Source of the DNA: Coriobacteriia bacterium | Lineage (GTDB): Bacteria; Actinomycetota; Coriobacteriia; Coriobacteriales; Eggerthellaceae | DNA: 36,940 nucleotides | Reading direction: 5' to 3' | Assembly (NCBI GenBank): GCA_030525445.1 | Contig: JAUNEQ010000003.1 | Location: forward strand, 1 to 36,940 | Part shown: one piece after another, positions 14,321 to 21,769 of the stretch | Position numbering within the stretch: position 1 is the first letter of the stretch | Layout: the number at the start of each line of letters is the position of its first letter | Translations under genes and position numbers: made by a program | The notes under the pieces: generated by a model | What the model was told of the DNA's origin: nothing | The model's input: the letters and a program-made list of their open reading frames with translations, nothing else | Database searches by the model: none

Positions 14321-15053
14321 CGAGCCACTCTTCCACAGCAGCCTTCACCTCGTCGGGCGATTCCTGGGCGGTCTTGCCGCGGATGGCAAGGCCCTCGCCC
14401 ACCGTGGCATCGGGGCACGCGGCGGCGATGTTGGCCGGCGTGCCGGACAGCCCGCTGCCCTCATGCGTGTTGAACGGCATGATGGTCTTGCCCGCGAAAT
14501 CCCCTTGCTCCAGCAGGGTGTACATGAGCATAGGCAGGTCGCCCCACCAGATGGGATATCCCAGGTAGATGGTGTCGTAAGCGGAAAGATCGGGAATCGA
14601 CACAAGCTCAGGACGCGCGTTTTCGTCCTGCTCGGCTTGGGCGACATCGCAGCATTCGTCGTAGCTTTCGGGGTAGCCATTCACCGGCTCGATCTCGATA
14701 AGCGTCGCGCCGGTCTGGGCGGCGATTTCCTTCGCGACCTTCGCGGTATTGCCCTCATCGATGTAACCCACCTGGTAGTTCTCGTCCTTGCGGGAGTAGA
14801 ACACCACGGCGGCCGTCGTTGCGGCAGCCTCGGTGGTTGCAGACGAGGTCGATTCCGCCGCGCTCGAAGACGCCGCTGCAGAGCTTGAAGCGGCAGCAGA
14901 CGAACTCGCGGATTCGCTTGCCGCAGAGGCAGTCGCGGACGAAGCAGCCTGCTGATCGCCGCACCCGGTGAACGCGAATGCGCTGCCTCCGGCGATTGCA
15001 AGCCCCGCCACACCGGCGTATTTCAGAAACACCCTTCTCGTATATTCAGCCAT
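14316..15053 (-). CDS. Tat-exported flavodoxin lipoprotein
   Basis: A 245-residue exported flavodoxin-like protein. The N-terminus has a twin-arginine motif (RRVFLK, 6-11), a hydrophobic stretch, and a lipobox-like FTGC ending near Cys31. A Ser/Ala-rich low-complexity linker of about 45 residues follows, then a flavodoxin domain starting VVFYSRKDENYQVG with GNTAKVA (FMN phosphate loop region), GYPIWWGDLP and a C-terminal THEGSGLSG. Tat export suggests FMN is loaded in the cytoplasm. It is the last gene of the redox operon, 28 bp after the CMD-cupin gene, and a paralogue of the cytoplasmic flavodoxin that starts the operon. ATG 15053 has an AGGGGGG ribosome-binding site. Confidence 0.85.
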   Translation of the reverse strand: MAEYTRRVFLKYAGVAGLAIAGGSAFAFTGCGDQQAASSATASAASESASSSAAASSSAAASSSAAESTSSATTEAAATTAAVVFYSRKDENYQVGYIDEGNTAKVAKEIAAQTGATLIEIEPVNGYPESYDECCDVAQAEQDENARPELVSIPDLSAYDTIYLGYPIWWGDLPMLMYTLLEQGDFAGKTIMPFNTHEGSGLSGTPANIAAACPDATVGEGLAIRGKTAQESPDEVKAAVEEWLA

Positions 15054-15081
15054 GTGACCCCCCCTTGTTTCAGCGGCCGCA

Positions 15082-15840
15082 TTACGCGAGCTTTCCGTAG
15101 TCCTCGTCGGAAACCGGCTCGAGCCACTCGCTCGAACCCTTCTCGCCCGGCACCTCGATTGCCAGATGGCTGAACCAGGAATCCGGCGCGGCGCCATGCC
15201 AGTGCTTCACGCCCTCGGGGATGTTCACGCAATCGCCCGGCTTCATCTCGATAGCGTCCTTGCCCCACTCCTGGTAATAGCCGCGGCCGGCCACGCACAC
15301 CAGAATCTGGCCGCCGCCGTTTTCCGCATGATGGATATGCCAGTTGTTGCGGCACCCCGGCTCGAAGGTCACATTGAAGATGCCCACCTGGTCGGTGGAA
15401 ACCGGCGCCAGGAAGCTTCGCCCGCTGAAGTACTGGGCATAGCCGTCGTTCGGCGCGCCGATGGGGAACACCATGGAAGCCGCATGCGCTGCCATGCCAT
15501 CGTCAGCCGCATCGGCCTCGTCGTTCCACACGTCCTTCGCCATGTTGAACACGGCCCAGGCCTTCGGCCAGCCGGCGTAAAACGCCACGTGCGTGATGGC
15601 CGCCGCGATCTCGGCGCGCGTCACGCCGTGGGCCTTCGCGTTCTGCAGGTGATACACCAGGGCAGAATCGGTGAGACCCTGCGCCATAATCGCCGTCACC
15701 GTGAGCAGGCAACGCGTCTTGAGGTCGATGTCCTCGTTGTTCCAGTTCTCGCCGAACAGCACGTCATCGTTGTAGTGGGCGAACTCGGGGGCAAACTCCC
15801 CCAGCGCGTCCCTGCCCGCCGTCTGTACGATCTTCGCCAT
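15082..15840 (-). CDS. Carboxymuconolactone decarboxylase-cupin fusion
   Basis: A 252-residue two-domain cytoplasmic protein. Residues 1-115 form a CMD/AhpD-like helical domain (HLQNAKAHGVTRAEIAAAI near 64-82) without the CxxC of peroxidase-type AhpD. Residues 135-235 form a cupin with metal-binding histidines in HIHHAENGG, plus GDCVNIPEGVKHWHG. Such fusions are usually annotated as cupin/CMD oxidoreductase-like proteins of unknown substrate. It lies between the NTF2-like and exported flavodoxin genes of a TetR-controlled operon, so it probably acts on a small reactive organic compound. The start has AGGAAG upstream. Confidence 0.85.
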   Translation of the reverse strand: MAKIVQTAGRDALGEFAPEFAHYNDDVLFGENWNNEDIDLKTRCLLTVTAIMAQGLTDSALVYHLQNAKAHGVTRAEIAAAITHVAFYAGWPKAWAVFNMAKDVWNDEADAADDGMAAHAASMVFPIGAPNDGYAQYFSGRSFLAPVSTDQVGIFNVTFEPGCRNNWHIHHAENGGGQILVCVAGRGYYQEWGKDAIEMKPGDCVNIPEGVKHWHGAAPDSWFSHLAIEVPGEKGSSEWLEPVSDEDYGKLA

Positions 15841-15903
15841 GTTTCTTCCTTTCTCATCTCCCCGCCGAACAAGCCTTCAGGGGGCCTACTCCATAATAAA
15901 CAT

Positions 15904-16278
15904 CTAGTACGTTGATGCGCGCGATTCCGTTAACTGCCACTCGCCGGCACGCTTTTCGGCCTTCAAGCGTTGCTGCAGGCGCCACGTGTTGCGCCCACCA
16001 CCGAACACGGCGGCGTTCACGCGCGAGCGCGCGCGGATGGTTGCGGAACGCCCATCGGCAGCCACCGCCACCTCGATGGAATCGTGCGTGGTGGAATAGT
16101 AGTTGAGCGTGCCGTCGCACACCGCCGCGATATATTCGCGCTTGCCCTGGCGCATGCCCGTCATGTGGACGAGCACGTAATCGTCCGCCAGGGCAGCAGC
16201 CATGCCGGCTGCATTCTTGCGCATCGACGCATCGCACAGGCCGCGGTACAGCTGCGCGCAGGTTTCCTCGTCAGTCAT
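15904..16278 (-). CDS. NTF2-like (SnoaL/DUF4440-type) protein
   Basis: A 124-residue protein with the NTF2-like alpha+beta barrel pattern: an N-terminal helix pair (CAQLYRGLCDASMRKNAAGM), a DDYVLVHMTG strand segment, a YIAAVCDGTLNYYSTTHDSIEV middle and paired C-terminal strands rich in R/T. Members are small enzymes or binding proteins; the sequence does not fix an activity. GGGGGAG precedes ATG 16278. It is 17 bp after the SDR gene, in the same operon, and likely works with it on the same small molecule. Confidence 0.75.
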   Translation of the reverse strand: MTDEETCAQLYRGLCDASMRKNAAGMAAALADDYVLVHMTGMRQGKREYIAAVCDGTLNYYSTTHDSIEVAVAADGRSATIRARSRVNAAVFGGGRNTWRLQQRLKAEKRAGEWQLTESRASTY

Positions 16279-16295
16279 CTGCTCTCCCCCACTCG

Positions 16296-17156
16296 CTACG
16301 ACTGGCTCCAGCCTTCCTGCAGATACTGCAGGTTGCCATACCAATACGCTGCGGTGCAGCCGCCATCGGCCAGGAAGTCGGCGCCGCTGATGAACGCCGC
16401 GTCGGGGCCCAGCAGGAACGCGCACAGCTGGCCAATCTCATCCACCGTACCGGCACGCCCCGCGGGCATCTTCTGCAGCATCGTGCGGTACCCCTCGCCG
16501 CGCGGGCCGTTGATCTCGTCAAACGCAAGAGGCGTCATGATGATGCCCGGGCTCACGGAGTTCACGCGTGCCCCGCGCTCACCCCAGCGCGTCGCCTCGT
16601 ACGCCACGCGCAGCACGTTCGTGCGCTTCGCATACTGGTAGGCACGCAGGGTCGTGCGAATCTCATCTTCCTGCAGCATGGGCAGCGCCAAGAGCTCCTC
16701 GGTGGGCGTGGTGGCGAGGAGCTTGTTCTCTTCGGGGGTGAGCGCCGGCAGGCGATGCCCCGACTGGCTCGAAATCACGATGCCCGATCCACCAGGCGCG
16801 ATGACCTTTCCGAATTCTTCGAGCAGCACCGAGGTGCCGTACAGGTCCACCGCGAGGATGGTCTTGATAGGCGCCTGCGAGGGACTCACGCCACCCGCGC
16901 AAATCACGTGCACGATGGGACCGTGCTCCTGCGCATGCGCCACGACGGCGAGGATGTCCTCGCGGCTCGCAAGATCGCACTTGACGCCGCTCACCTCGAA
17001 GCCGTCCATCTGGAACCGCTTCACCGCGGCATCGGTTTCCGCTTGGGAATAGCCGGTCACCACCAGATGCTTGCCAAACGCCACCCGGCGCGCAATCGCG
17101 CTGCCGATTCCGCCGGCGCCAACGAGCACCACCACGTCTTTGGTTTCACCTGCCAT
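16296..17156 (-). CDS. Short-chain dehydrogenase/reductase
   Basis: A 286-residue classical SDR. The nucleotide-binding loop is GAGGIGSAIA (about 13-22). An Asp in KCDLASRED follows, then CAGG in place of NAAG, a catalytic-Ser region ISSQSG, and YxxxK as YQYAKRT. SPGIIMTPL and SGADFLADGG are typical C-terminal blocks. It uses NAD(H) or NADP(H) to interconvert an alcohol and a carbonyl; the substrate is unknown. AGGGGGG precedes ATG 17156. Gaps to flavodoxin (34 bp) and NTF2-like (17 bp) genes show one operon. Confidence 0.88.
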   Translation of the reverse strand: MAGETKDVVVLVGAGGIGSAIARRVAFGKHLVVTGYSQAETDAAVKRFQMDGFEVSGVKCDLASREDILAVVAHAQEHGPIVHVICAGGVSPSQAPIKTILAVDLYGTSVLLEEFGKVIAPGGSGIVISSQSGHRLPALTPEENKLLATTPTEELLALPMLQEDEIRTTLRAYQYAKRTNVLRVAYEATRWGERGARVNSVSPGIIMTPLAFDEINGPRGEGYRTMLQKMPAGRAGTVDEIGQLCAFLLGPDAAFISGADFLADGGCTAAYWYGNLQYLQEGWSQS

Positions 17157-17190
17157 GAGCCCCCCTATCGCGCAATGCGCTTTCGACTTC

Positions 17191-17715
17191 TTATGCAAAC
17201 TTCTTCGCCCAGGCCGCAACCTTGGCCTGGGAGTTCGCGGCCTCGTGGCCGGTGATGGAAAGACCGCGCTCGATCTTCGCCTGCGGGAAGAGGCGCTTCA
17301 AGTGGCGTTCGGAGCCGCCCATGCCCGAGCCTTCGTTCGTGCAGAACGGGACGATGCGCTTGCCGGCCAGGTCGTAGTGCTCCAGGAACGTGAAGACGCA
17401 CATCGGGCAGGTGCCCCACCAGTTGGGATAGCCCAGGAAGATGGTGTCGTAGTCGTCCAGGCTCAGGCCCGCATCCTCGAGGTAGCGCTTCACCTCGGGG
17501 CGCGCGTCGGCCTGGAGCTCGGCCTTCGCGTCATCGATGCACTCGTAGTAGTCGACAGCGTATTCCTTCACGGTCTCGATCTCGAAGAGGTCGCCGCCCA
17601 CGGCCTGCTGCACGAATTCCGCCACGCGCTCGGTGTTGCCCTTCGCGATGTTCTTCACGCCGCCAGCCCAGTAGTTTTCGCCCTTGCGGGAGTAATACAC
17701 GATGAGGTTCGCCAT
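17191..17715 (-). CDS. Flavodoxin family protein
   Basis: A 174-residue cytoplasmic flavodoxin-fold protein. It begins with the FMN phosphate region LIVYYSRKGENYW...GNTERVA, contains GYPNWWGTCPM (FMN-stacking aromatic loop) and ends with a CTNEGSGMGGSE block shared with the exported paralogue at 14316. It probably carries electrons or acts as a small FMN reductase for the operon's enzymes. It is the first gene of the five-gene operon. Its promoter has a TATAAT -10 at 17760-17765 and two TetR-type operators. AAAGGAA precedes the ATG. Confidence 0.87.
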   Translation of the reverse strand: MANLIVYYSRKGENYWAGGVKNIAKGNTERVAEFVQQAVGGDLFEIETVKEYAVDYYECIDDAKAELQADARPEVKRYLEDAGLSLDDYDTIFLGYPNWWGTCPMCVFTFLEHYDLAGKRIVPFCTNEGSGMGGSERHLKRLFPQAKIERGLSITGHEAANSQAKVAAWAKKFA

Positions 17716-17733
17716 GAGGATTCCTTTCTTTTG

Positions 17734-17748
17734 GCGACATGTTGTCTC
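17734..17748. promoter_or_regulatory. TetR operator 1
   Basis: GCGACA-TGT-TGTCTC, a 15-bp inverted repeat with one mismatch. It lies just downstream of the predicted flavodoxin transcription start. Its centre is 33 bp (about three helical turns) from operator 2, with which it shares the same half-site. Confidence 0.75.
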
Positions 17749-17759
17749 TTATTGTGGGG

Positions 17760-17789
17760 ATTATAAGCGACACCTTGTCGCGAAAGCAA
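17760..17789 (-). promoter_or_regulatory. Flavodoxin operon promoter
   Basis: On the minus strand the -35 is TTGCTT (17784-17789) and the -10 a perfect TATAAT (17760-17765), spaced 18 bp. Operator 2 fills the spacer, so TetR binding would block polymerase directly. Confidence 0.75.
17767..17781. promoter_or_regulatory. TetR operator 2
   Basis: A perfect inverted repeat, GCGACA-CCT-TGTCGC. It overlaps the spacer of the minus-strand flavodoxin promoter and supplies the -35 of the plus-strand tetR promoter. One bound repressor could therefore silence both. Confidence 0.82.
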
Positions 17790-17803
17790 GTTATTTGTAG
17801 AAT
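17776..17803 (+). promoter_or_regulatory. tetR promoter
   Basis: The -35 is TTGTCG (17776-17781, part of operator 2) and the -10 TAGAAT (17798-17803), with a 16-bp spacer, about 28 bp ahead of the TetR start codon. This layout implies autorepression. Confidence 0.6.
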
Positions 17804-17831
17804 TCACACCGAGCACAAAGAAAGGGGCGCG

Positions 17832-18476
17832 ATGAGCGACTACATCCGGGCACGCTCGCCCGAGCAGAAGCAGGAACGCATGGAGGCTATCATGGCTGCC
17901 GCCGATGCCCTGTTCCAAGAGCATCCATATCACCAGATCACGATGGGCACCATCGCCGAAAAGCTCGGGTGGTCGCGCTCGAACCTCTACAAGTACGCCG
18001 CCACGCAGGAGGAAATCTTCCTGGAGCTGCATTCCCAGAAGAACCGGGCCTGGCTCGAGGATCTTGCGGCTTCGCTGGCCGGGGCGCCCCTGCCCGCGCC
18101 GGAGTTCGCGCGCATCTGGGCCGAGGCGACCGATCGCCATGGCTCGTTCCTGCGCTACCAGGACATCGTCATCTCCATCATCGAGTCGAACGTCACGCTC
18201 GAGCGGCTGACGGAATTCAAGCGCACGTTCGCCCAGATGCTTGCGCCGGTTATCGCGGTGCTTGCCCGCCAATGCGGATGCAGCGCGCCTGAAGCGCAGG
18301 AACTCTACCTGCGCCTGCTCTTCCAAGCGCCGGGGCTCTACAACCATTACCATTGCGCCGACCTCACCCGCGAGGCCATGAAGGCCGCCGGCATGCCCGA
18401 GGTCACGGGAAATTTCGTCGACGCCTATGCCGATTTCGTCGAGCTGTGCGTGAGCCAAGCGAATAAGGCCCAGTAG
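17832..18476 (+). CDS. TetR-family regulator of the flavodoxin operon
   Basis: A 214-residue TetR-family repressor. The N-terminal HTH is TMGTIAEKLGWSRSNLYKYA (about 39-58), preceded by the family's first helix (EAIMAAADALFQEHPYHQI). The C-terminal ligand domain resembles TetR_C regions with RYQDIVISIIESNVTLERL. AAAGGGG precedes ATG 17832; the frame back to 17739 covers the operators and is rejected. It is divergent from the flavodoxin operon, with matching operators between, so it very likely represses both itself and the operon. The ligand is unknown. Confidence 0.88.
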   Translation: MSDYIRARSPEQKQERMEAIMAAADALFQEHPYHQITMGTIAEKLGWSRSNLYKYAATQEEIFLELHSQKNRAWLEDLAASLAGAPLPAPEFARIWAEATDRHGSFLRYQDIVISIIESNVTLERLTEFKRTFAQMLAPVIAVLARQCGCSAPEAQELYLRLLFQAPGLYNHYHCADLTREAMKAAGMPEVTGNFVDAYADFVELCVSQANKAQ

Positions 18477-18501
18477 CACGTTTCGAGATGAGGTGCCGTC
18501 A

Positions 18502-18999
18502 GTGAACATTCGCCATTCCCGCATAGAGGATCTTTCCCGCTTGATGGAGATCTACGTATACGCACGCCAATTCATGGCGGAAAACGGCAATCCCAACCAG
18601 TGGGGCCCCACCAATTGGCCGCCGCAGGCGCTCATCGAGGAGGACATCGCCGCCGGCAGGAGCTACGTTTGCGAACACGAGGGGCGCATCGTCGGCACGT
18701 TCTGCTTCGTCGAGGGCGAGGATATCGAGCCCACGTACCGTGAGATTTACGACGGCGCCTGGATTGCCGACGGCAACTATGGCGTCATCCACCGCCTCGC
18801 CGGCGACGGATCGGCGCGCGGTATCGGCGCGGCCTGCATCAATTGGGCTTTCGATCAATGCGGGCACCTGCGCGTCGACACCCATGGCGACAACATCGTG
18901 ATGCAACGCCTGCTCACGAAGCTCGGGTTCACCCACTGCGGCACCATCTACGTCGTGGAAGATCCGTACCCTCGCCTGGCCTACGAAAAGGTTCGCTAA
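18502..18999 (+). CDS. GNAT-family N-acetyltransferase
   Basis: A 165-residue GNAT acetyltransferase using acetyl-CoA. It has the N-terminal strand-helix NIRHSRIEDLSRLMEIY, a central HEGRIVGTFCFVEG strand pair, and an acetyl-CoA loop region GDGSARGIGAACINWAF that is close to the Q/RxxGxG/A consensus, with NIVMQRLLTKLGFTHCG at the C-terminus. The start is a GTG at 18502 with GATGAGGT (18487-18494) at 7-nt spacing; GTG 18493 lies inside that site. It is 25 bp after tetR and probably co-transcribed. The acceptor is unknown. Confidence 0.82.
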   Translation: MNIRHSRIEDLSRLMEIYVYARQFMAENGNPNQWGPTNWPPQALIEEDIAAGRSYVCEHEGRIVGTFCFVEGEDIEPTYREIYDGAWIADGNYGVIHRLAGDGSARGIGAACINWAFDQCGHLRVDTHGDNIVMQRLLTKLGFTHCGTIYVVEDPYPRLAYEKVR

Positions 19000-19090
19000 C
19001 CGCACAGGACTCAATCCGGGGCCGGGAGTCTCGTTATGCATGCGTCGCCTATGATATAGTACATTTGTTTGCTTATCAAAGGAGTCTCCC

Positions 19091-20437
19091 GTGACCATGC
19101 AGCTTTCTTTCAAGGAACAGGACACGCTTTTCGGCGAAGAGGTGGCGGCCGCGCAACCGCTCGCGGCGCGCATGCGGCCCGAAACGCTCGATGAGGTTGC
19201 AGGGCAGCAACACCTCATCGGCCCAGGTAAGGTGCTGCGGCGCATCATCGAGGCCGACCAGGTGCCCTCCATGGTGTTCTGGGGCCCGCCCGGCGTGGGC
19301 AAGACCACGCTTGCCCGGGTCATCGCGCGGCAGACGAAGGCCGCGTTCATCGATTTCTCGGCCGTCACCAGCGGCATCAAGGAGATTCGCGAAGTGATGA
19401 AACGCGCGGACGCCACGAGCCGCATGGGGCAGCGCACCATCGTGTTCATCGACGAGATTCACCGCTTCAACAAGGCCCAGCAGGATGCCTTCCTGCCGTT
19501 CGTGGAGAAGGGTGCCATCACGCTCATCGGCGCGACCACCGAAAACCCCTCGTTCGAGGTGAACGGGGCGTTGCTTTCGCGCTGCAAGGTATTCGTGCTG
19601 AAGGCGCTTTCGGAGGAAGCGGTCATGGGCCTGCTGAAGCGTGCCCTCACCGACAAGCGCGGGTTTGGGGACCAGGATGTGCGCATCGCGGACGACCTGC
19701 TGCATGCCATCGCGACCTTCAGTAACGGCGACGCGCGCACGGCACTCTCCACGCTCGAAATGGTGGTGCTCAACGGCGACGAAGAGGGCGGGGTGACCAC
19801 CGTCACGCCCGAAACCGTGGAACAGTGCACCTCGCAACGCAGCTTGCTCTACGACAAGATGGGCGATGAGCACTACAACATCATCAGCGCGCTCCACAAG
19901 TCGATGCGCAATTCCGACCCTGATGCCGCCGTATATTGGCTCGCCCGGATGCTCGAATCGGGCGAGGACCCGCTGTACGTGGCGCGGCGCATCACGCGTT
20001 TCGCCTCCGAGGACATCGGGCTTGCCGATACAAATGCCCTGAACGTGGCCGTGAACGCGTTTCATGCCTGCCACTTCATAGGCATGCCGGAATGTTCTGT
20101 TCACCTGGCCGAAGCCGTCATCTACCTGTCGCTGGCCCCTAAGTCGAACAGCAGCTACATCGCCTACGAGCAGGCGAAGAAGGATGCCCTGCACAGCATG
20201 GCCGAGCCGGTGCCACTCGTCATCCGCAATGCGCCCACGCGCTTGATGAAGGACCTTGGGTATGGCGATGGCTACCGCCTGGCACACTACGAGGAGAACA
20301 AGGTGGCTGTGGGCATGCAATGCCTGCCGGACTCACTTGCCGGCACCGAGTATTACCACCCCACATCGGAAGGCCGCGAGCAGGCGTTCAAGGATCGCCT
20401 CGCCTGGCTGAAAAGCCTGCGCCATCCCCAGCCATAA
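19091..20437 (+). CDS. rarA: Replication-associated recombination protein A (RarA/MgsA)
   Basis: A 448-residue AAA+ ATPase of the RarA/MgsA/WRNIP1 family, which acts at stalled replication forks and binds single-stranded DNA-binding protein. It has the N-terminal LAARMRPETLDEVAGQQHL block, Walker A GPPGVGKTT, Walker B VFIDEIHRF, sensor-like IGATTENPSFEVN and LLSRCKVF, and the C-terminal tetramerisation region with ARRITRFASEDIGLAD and YLSLAPKSNSSY. The GTG at 19091 is preferred over ATG 19097 because AAAGGAG (19078-19084) is 6 nt away. Cytoplasmic, monocistronic. TATGAT/TATAGT at 19050-19060 may be its -10. Confidence 0.94.
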   Translation: MTMQLSFKEQDTLFGEEVAAAQPLAARMRPETLDEVAGQQHLIGPGKVLRRIIEADQVPSMVFWGPPGVGKTTLARVIARQTKAAFIDFSAVTSGIKEIREVMKRADATSRMGQRTIVFIDEIHRFNKAQQDAFLPFVEKGAITLIGATTENPSFEVNGALLSRCKVFVLKALSEEAVMGLLKRALTDKRGFGDQDVRIADDLLHAIATFSNGDARTALSTLEMVVLNGDEEGGVTTVTPETVEQCTSQRSLLYDKMGDEHYNIISALHKSMRNSDPDAAVYWLARMLESGEDPLYVARRITRFASEDIGLADTNALNVAVNAFHACHFIGMPECSVHLAEAVIYLSLAPKSNSSYIAYEQAKKDALHSMAEPVPLVIRNAPTRLMKDLGYGDGYRLAHYEENKVAVGMQCLPDSLAGTEYYHPTSEGREQAFKDRLAWLKSLRHPQP

Positions 20438-20755
20438 GCCCGCCTTTACCATTAACAAACGATTGCGTGCGGCACAATGCAGCGCATCAAGCGCTGTCAG
20501 GCCCCTTCTCGCCCGGAAAAGCGTGGCTTAGAACGGAGCTTGCACGAAAATCTCGTCCTGATTCCAAAAAATCGAGGATATCAGTGTTTTTGAGGTGCTT
20601 TTTCGCCACCCGAGCGAGACAGCACTTGCGTTTTCGCAGGTCACGGCTTCGTCTGCGCAAGCCTTATTCCCGAGGCCCTGAATAAAACACTGATATCCTC
20701 GGTTTTTTGGAAGAAATGCCATAATTTCATACACACCTACGGCAAAGGAGGGGTT
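20438..20755. other. Intergenic region carrying an inverted-repeat element
   Basis: This 318-bp gap between rarA and the unknown gene at 20756 contains the 151-bp inverted-repeat element at 20562-20712. The first 120 bp show nothing recognisable. Between the element and the next gene lie CATAAT (20720-20725), a possible -10, and AAAGGAGG (20744-20751), the ribosome-binding site. Confidence 0.5.
20562..20712. repeat. 151-bp MITE-like element with 29-bp terminal inverted repeats
   Basis: Ends 20562-20590 and 20684-20712 are inverted copies, 28 of 29 matching, including GAGGATATCAGTGTTTT. The 93-bp interior is unlike its flanks and includes a small hairpin TTGCG-TTTT-CGCAG (about 20626-20639). 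No ORF or transposase is inside. It differs in sequence from families A-C. It could be a MITE or a transcribed structured RNA. Confidence 0.75.
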
Positions 20756-21769
20756 ATGAGCATATACCTGGGCCCAACATCGTCCCTTGAGCTCATGCGC
20801 TATCTCAGGTCCGTCAACGCAGAGGAGGGGCTCGGCGGAACCATCGTGCGCAAGCGTTCGCTCAACGACGCCGAAGGAACCATACGCCACCTCAAGGAGC
20901 TCGACGTCACGGCTCAGCTTTGGCTCAACCACGTGAGCAAGCCTATCCATGTGTTTGTGGGCGATAAAGACCAAACCGCCCATTCATCGCAGCTAGTCAC
21001 GCACGTGTTCGCCCAGAAGATTCCTCACGGCGCCTTCCTCAACCTCGGTCACGACATATGCATTTGCTCGCCGCAGTTCACGTTCATGCAGCTCGCGGCA
21101 GAACTCGATACGGTTGAGCTAATTGCCATAGGCATGGAGCTTTGCGGAAGCTACAGCAAGTGGCGTATGAAGCCCGACCGCATGTTCGACCCCTACTTCT
21201 TCGAGCACGACGAAACACGCGCCTGCACGTTCGACCTGCCGCCCGCCATGAAGAAAAGCCAGCTCAACTCCTTCATCAATCGCCTCAAGGGATATCGGGG
21301 CGTCGTCGGAGCGCGTGCCGCTGCGCGATGGGTGCTCGACTGCTCCGCCTCGCCCATGGAAACGGCAACGTGCCTGCTGCTTTGCCTCCCGAAGCGGCTG
21401 GGCGGATACGGATTGCCGCAACCCGTGCTTAATCCGAAGCTCACCATCAGCAATCCCGATGGCGTCAAGGAGCGCTACCCCGATCTGTATTGGCCCGGGC
21501 CCAACATCGACGTCGAATACAACAGCGACGCCGCGCACAGCGGCGATTGGTCGCGCTATCGCGATTCAAAGCGCGAGGTGGAATTCGTCGTTGCAAACGT
21601 GAGGGTTTTGCCGCTCACGCGGCCGCAGCTTTTCAATGCCGAGGAGTTCGACGCATTCGCGCAAGGGCTTCGACGCATGCTGGACATTCGCGCGCGCAAA
21701 GCAGACGCTGACTGGCATAGCCGCCATATCGAGCTGCGCAACAGGCTGCTCGCGGGCTGGGAGCGCTAG
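20756..21769 (+). CDS. Unknown protein with endonuclease-like motif
   Basis: A 337-residue protein I do not recognise by name. The C-terminal third contains NIDVEYNSDAAHSG, then SRYRDSKREVEFVVANVRVLPLT. This pattern (D-x-E-Y-N/D-S-D...H, R..D..R, a strand, then V-T) recalls the very-short-patch-repair/DUF559 type of PD-(D/E)XK nuclease fold found in many actinobacterial hypothetical proteins. The N-terminal half (SIYLGPTSSLELMRYLRS) has no clear motif and no signal peptide. An excellent AAAGGAGG site (20744-20751) fixes the start. Its stop overlaps the convergent EamA gene's stop in the shared CTAG at 21766-21769. The nuclease assignment is tentative. Confidence 0.6.
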   Translation: MSIYLGPTSSLELMRYLRSVNAEEGLGGTIVRKRSLNDAEGTIRHLKELDVTAQLWLNHVSKPIHVFVGDKDQTAHSSQLVTHVFAQKIPHGAFLNLGHDICICSPQFTFMQLAAELDTVELIAIGMELCGSYSKWRMKPDRMFDPYFFEHDETRACTFDLPPAMKKSQLNSFINRLKGYRGVVGARAAARWVLDCSASPMETATCLLLCLPKRLGGYGLPQPVLNPKLTISNPDGVKERYPDLYWPGPNIDVEYNSDAAHSGDWSRYRDSKREVEFVVANVRVLPLTRPQLFNAEEFDAFAQGLRRMLDIRARKADADWHSRHIELRNRLLAGWER

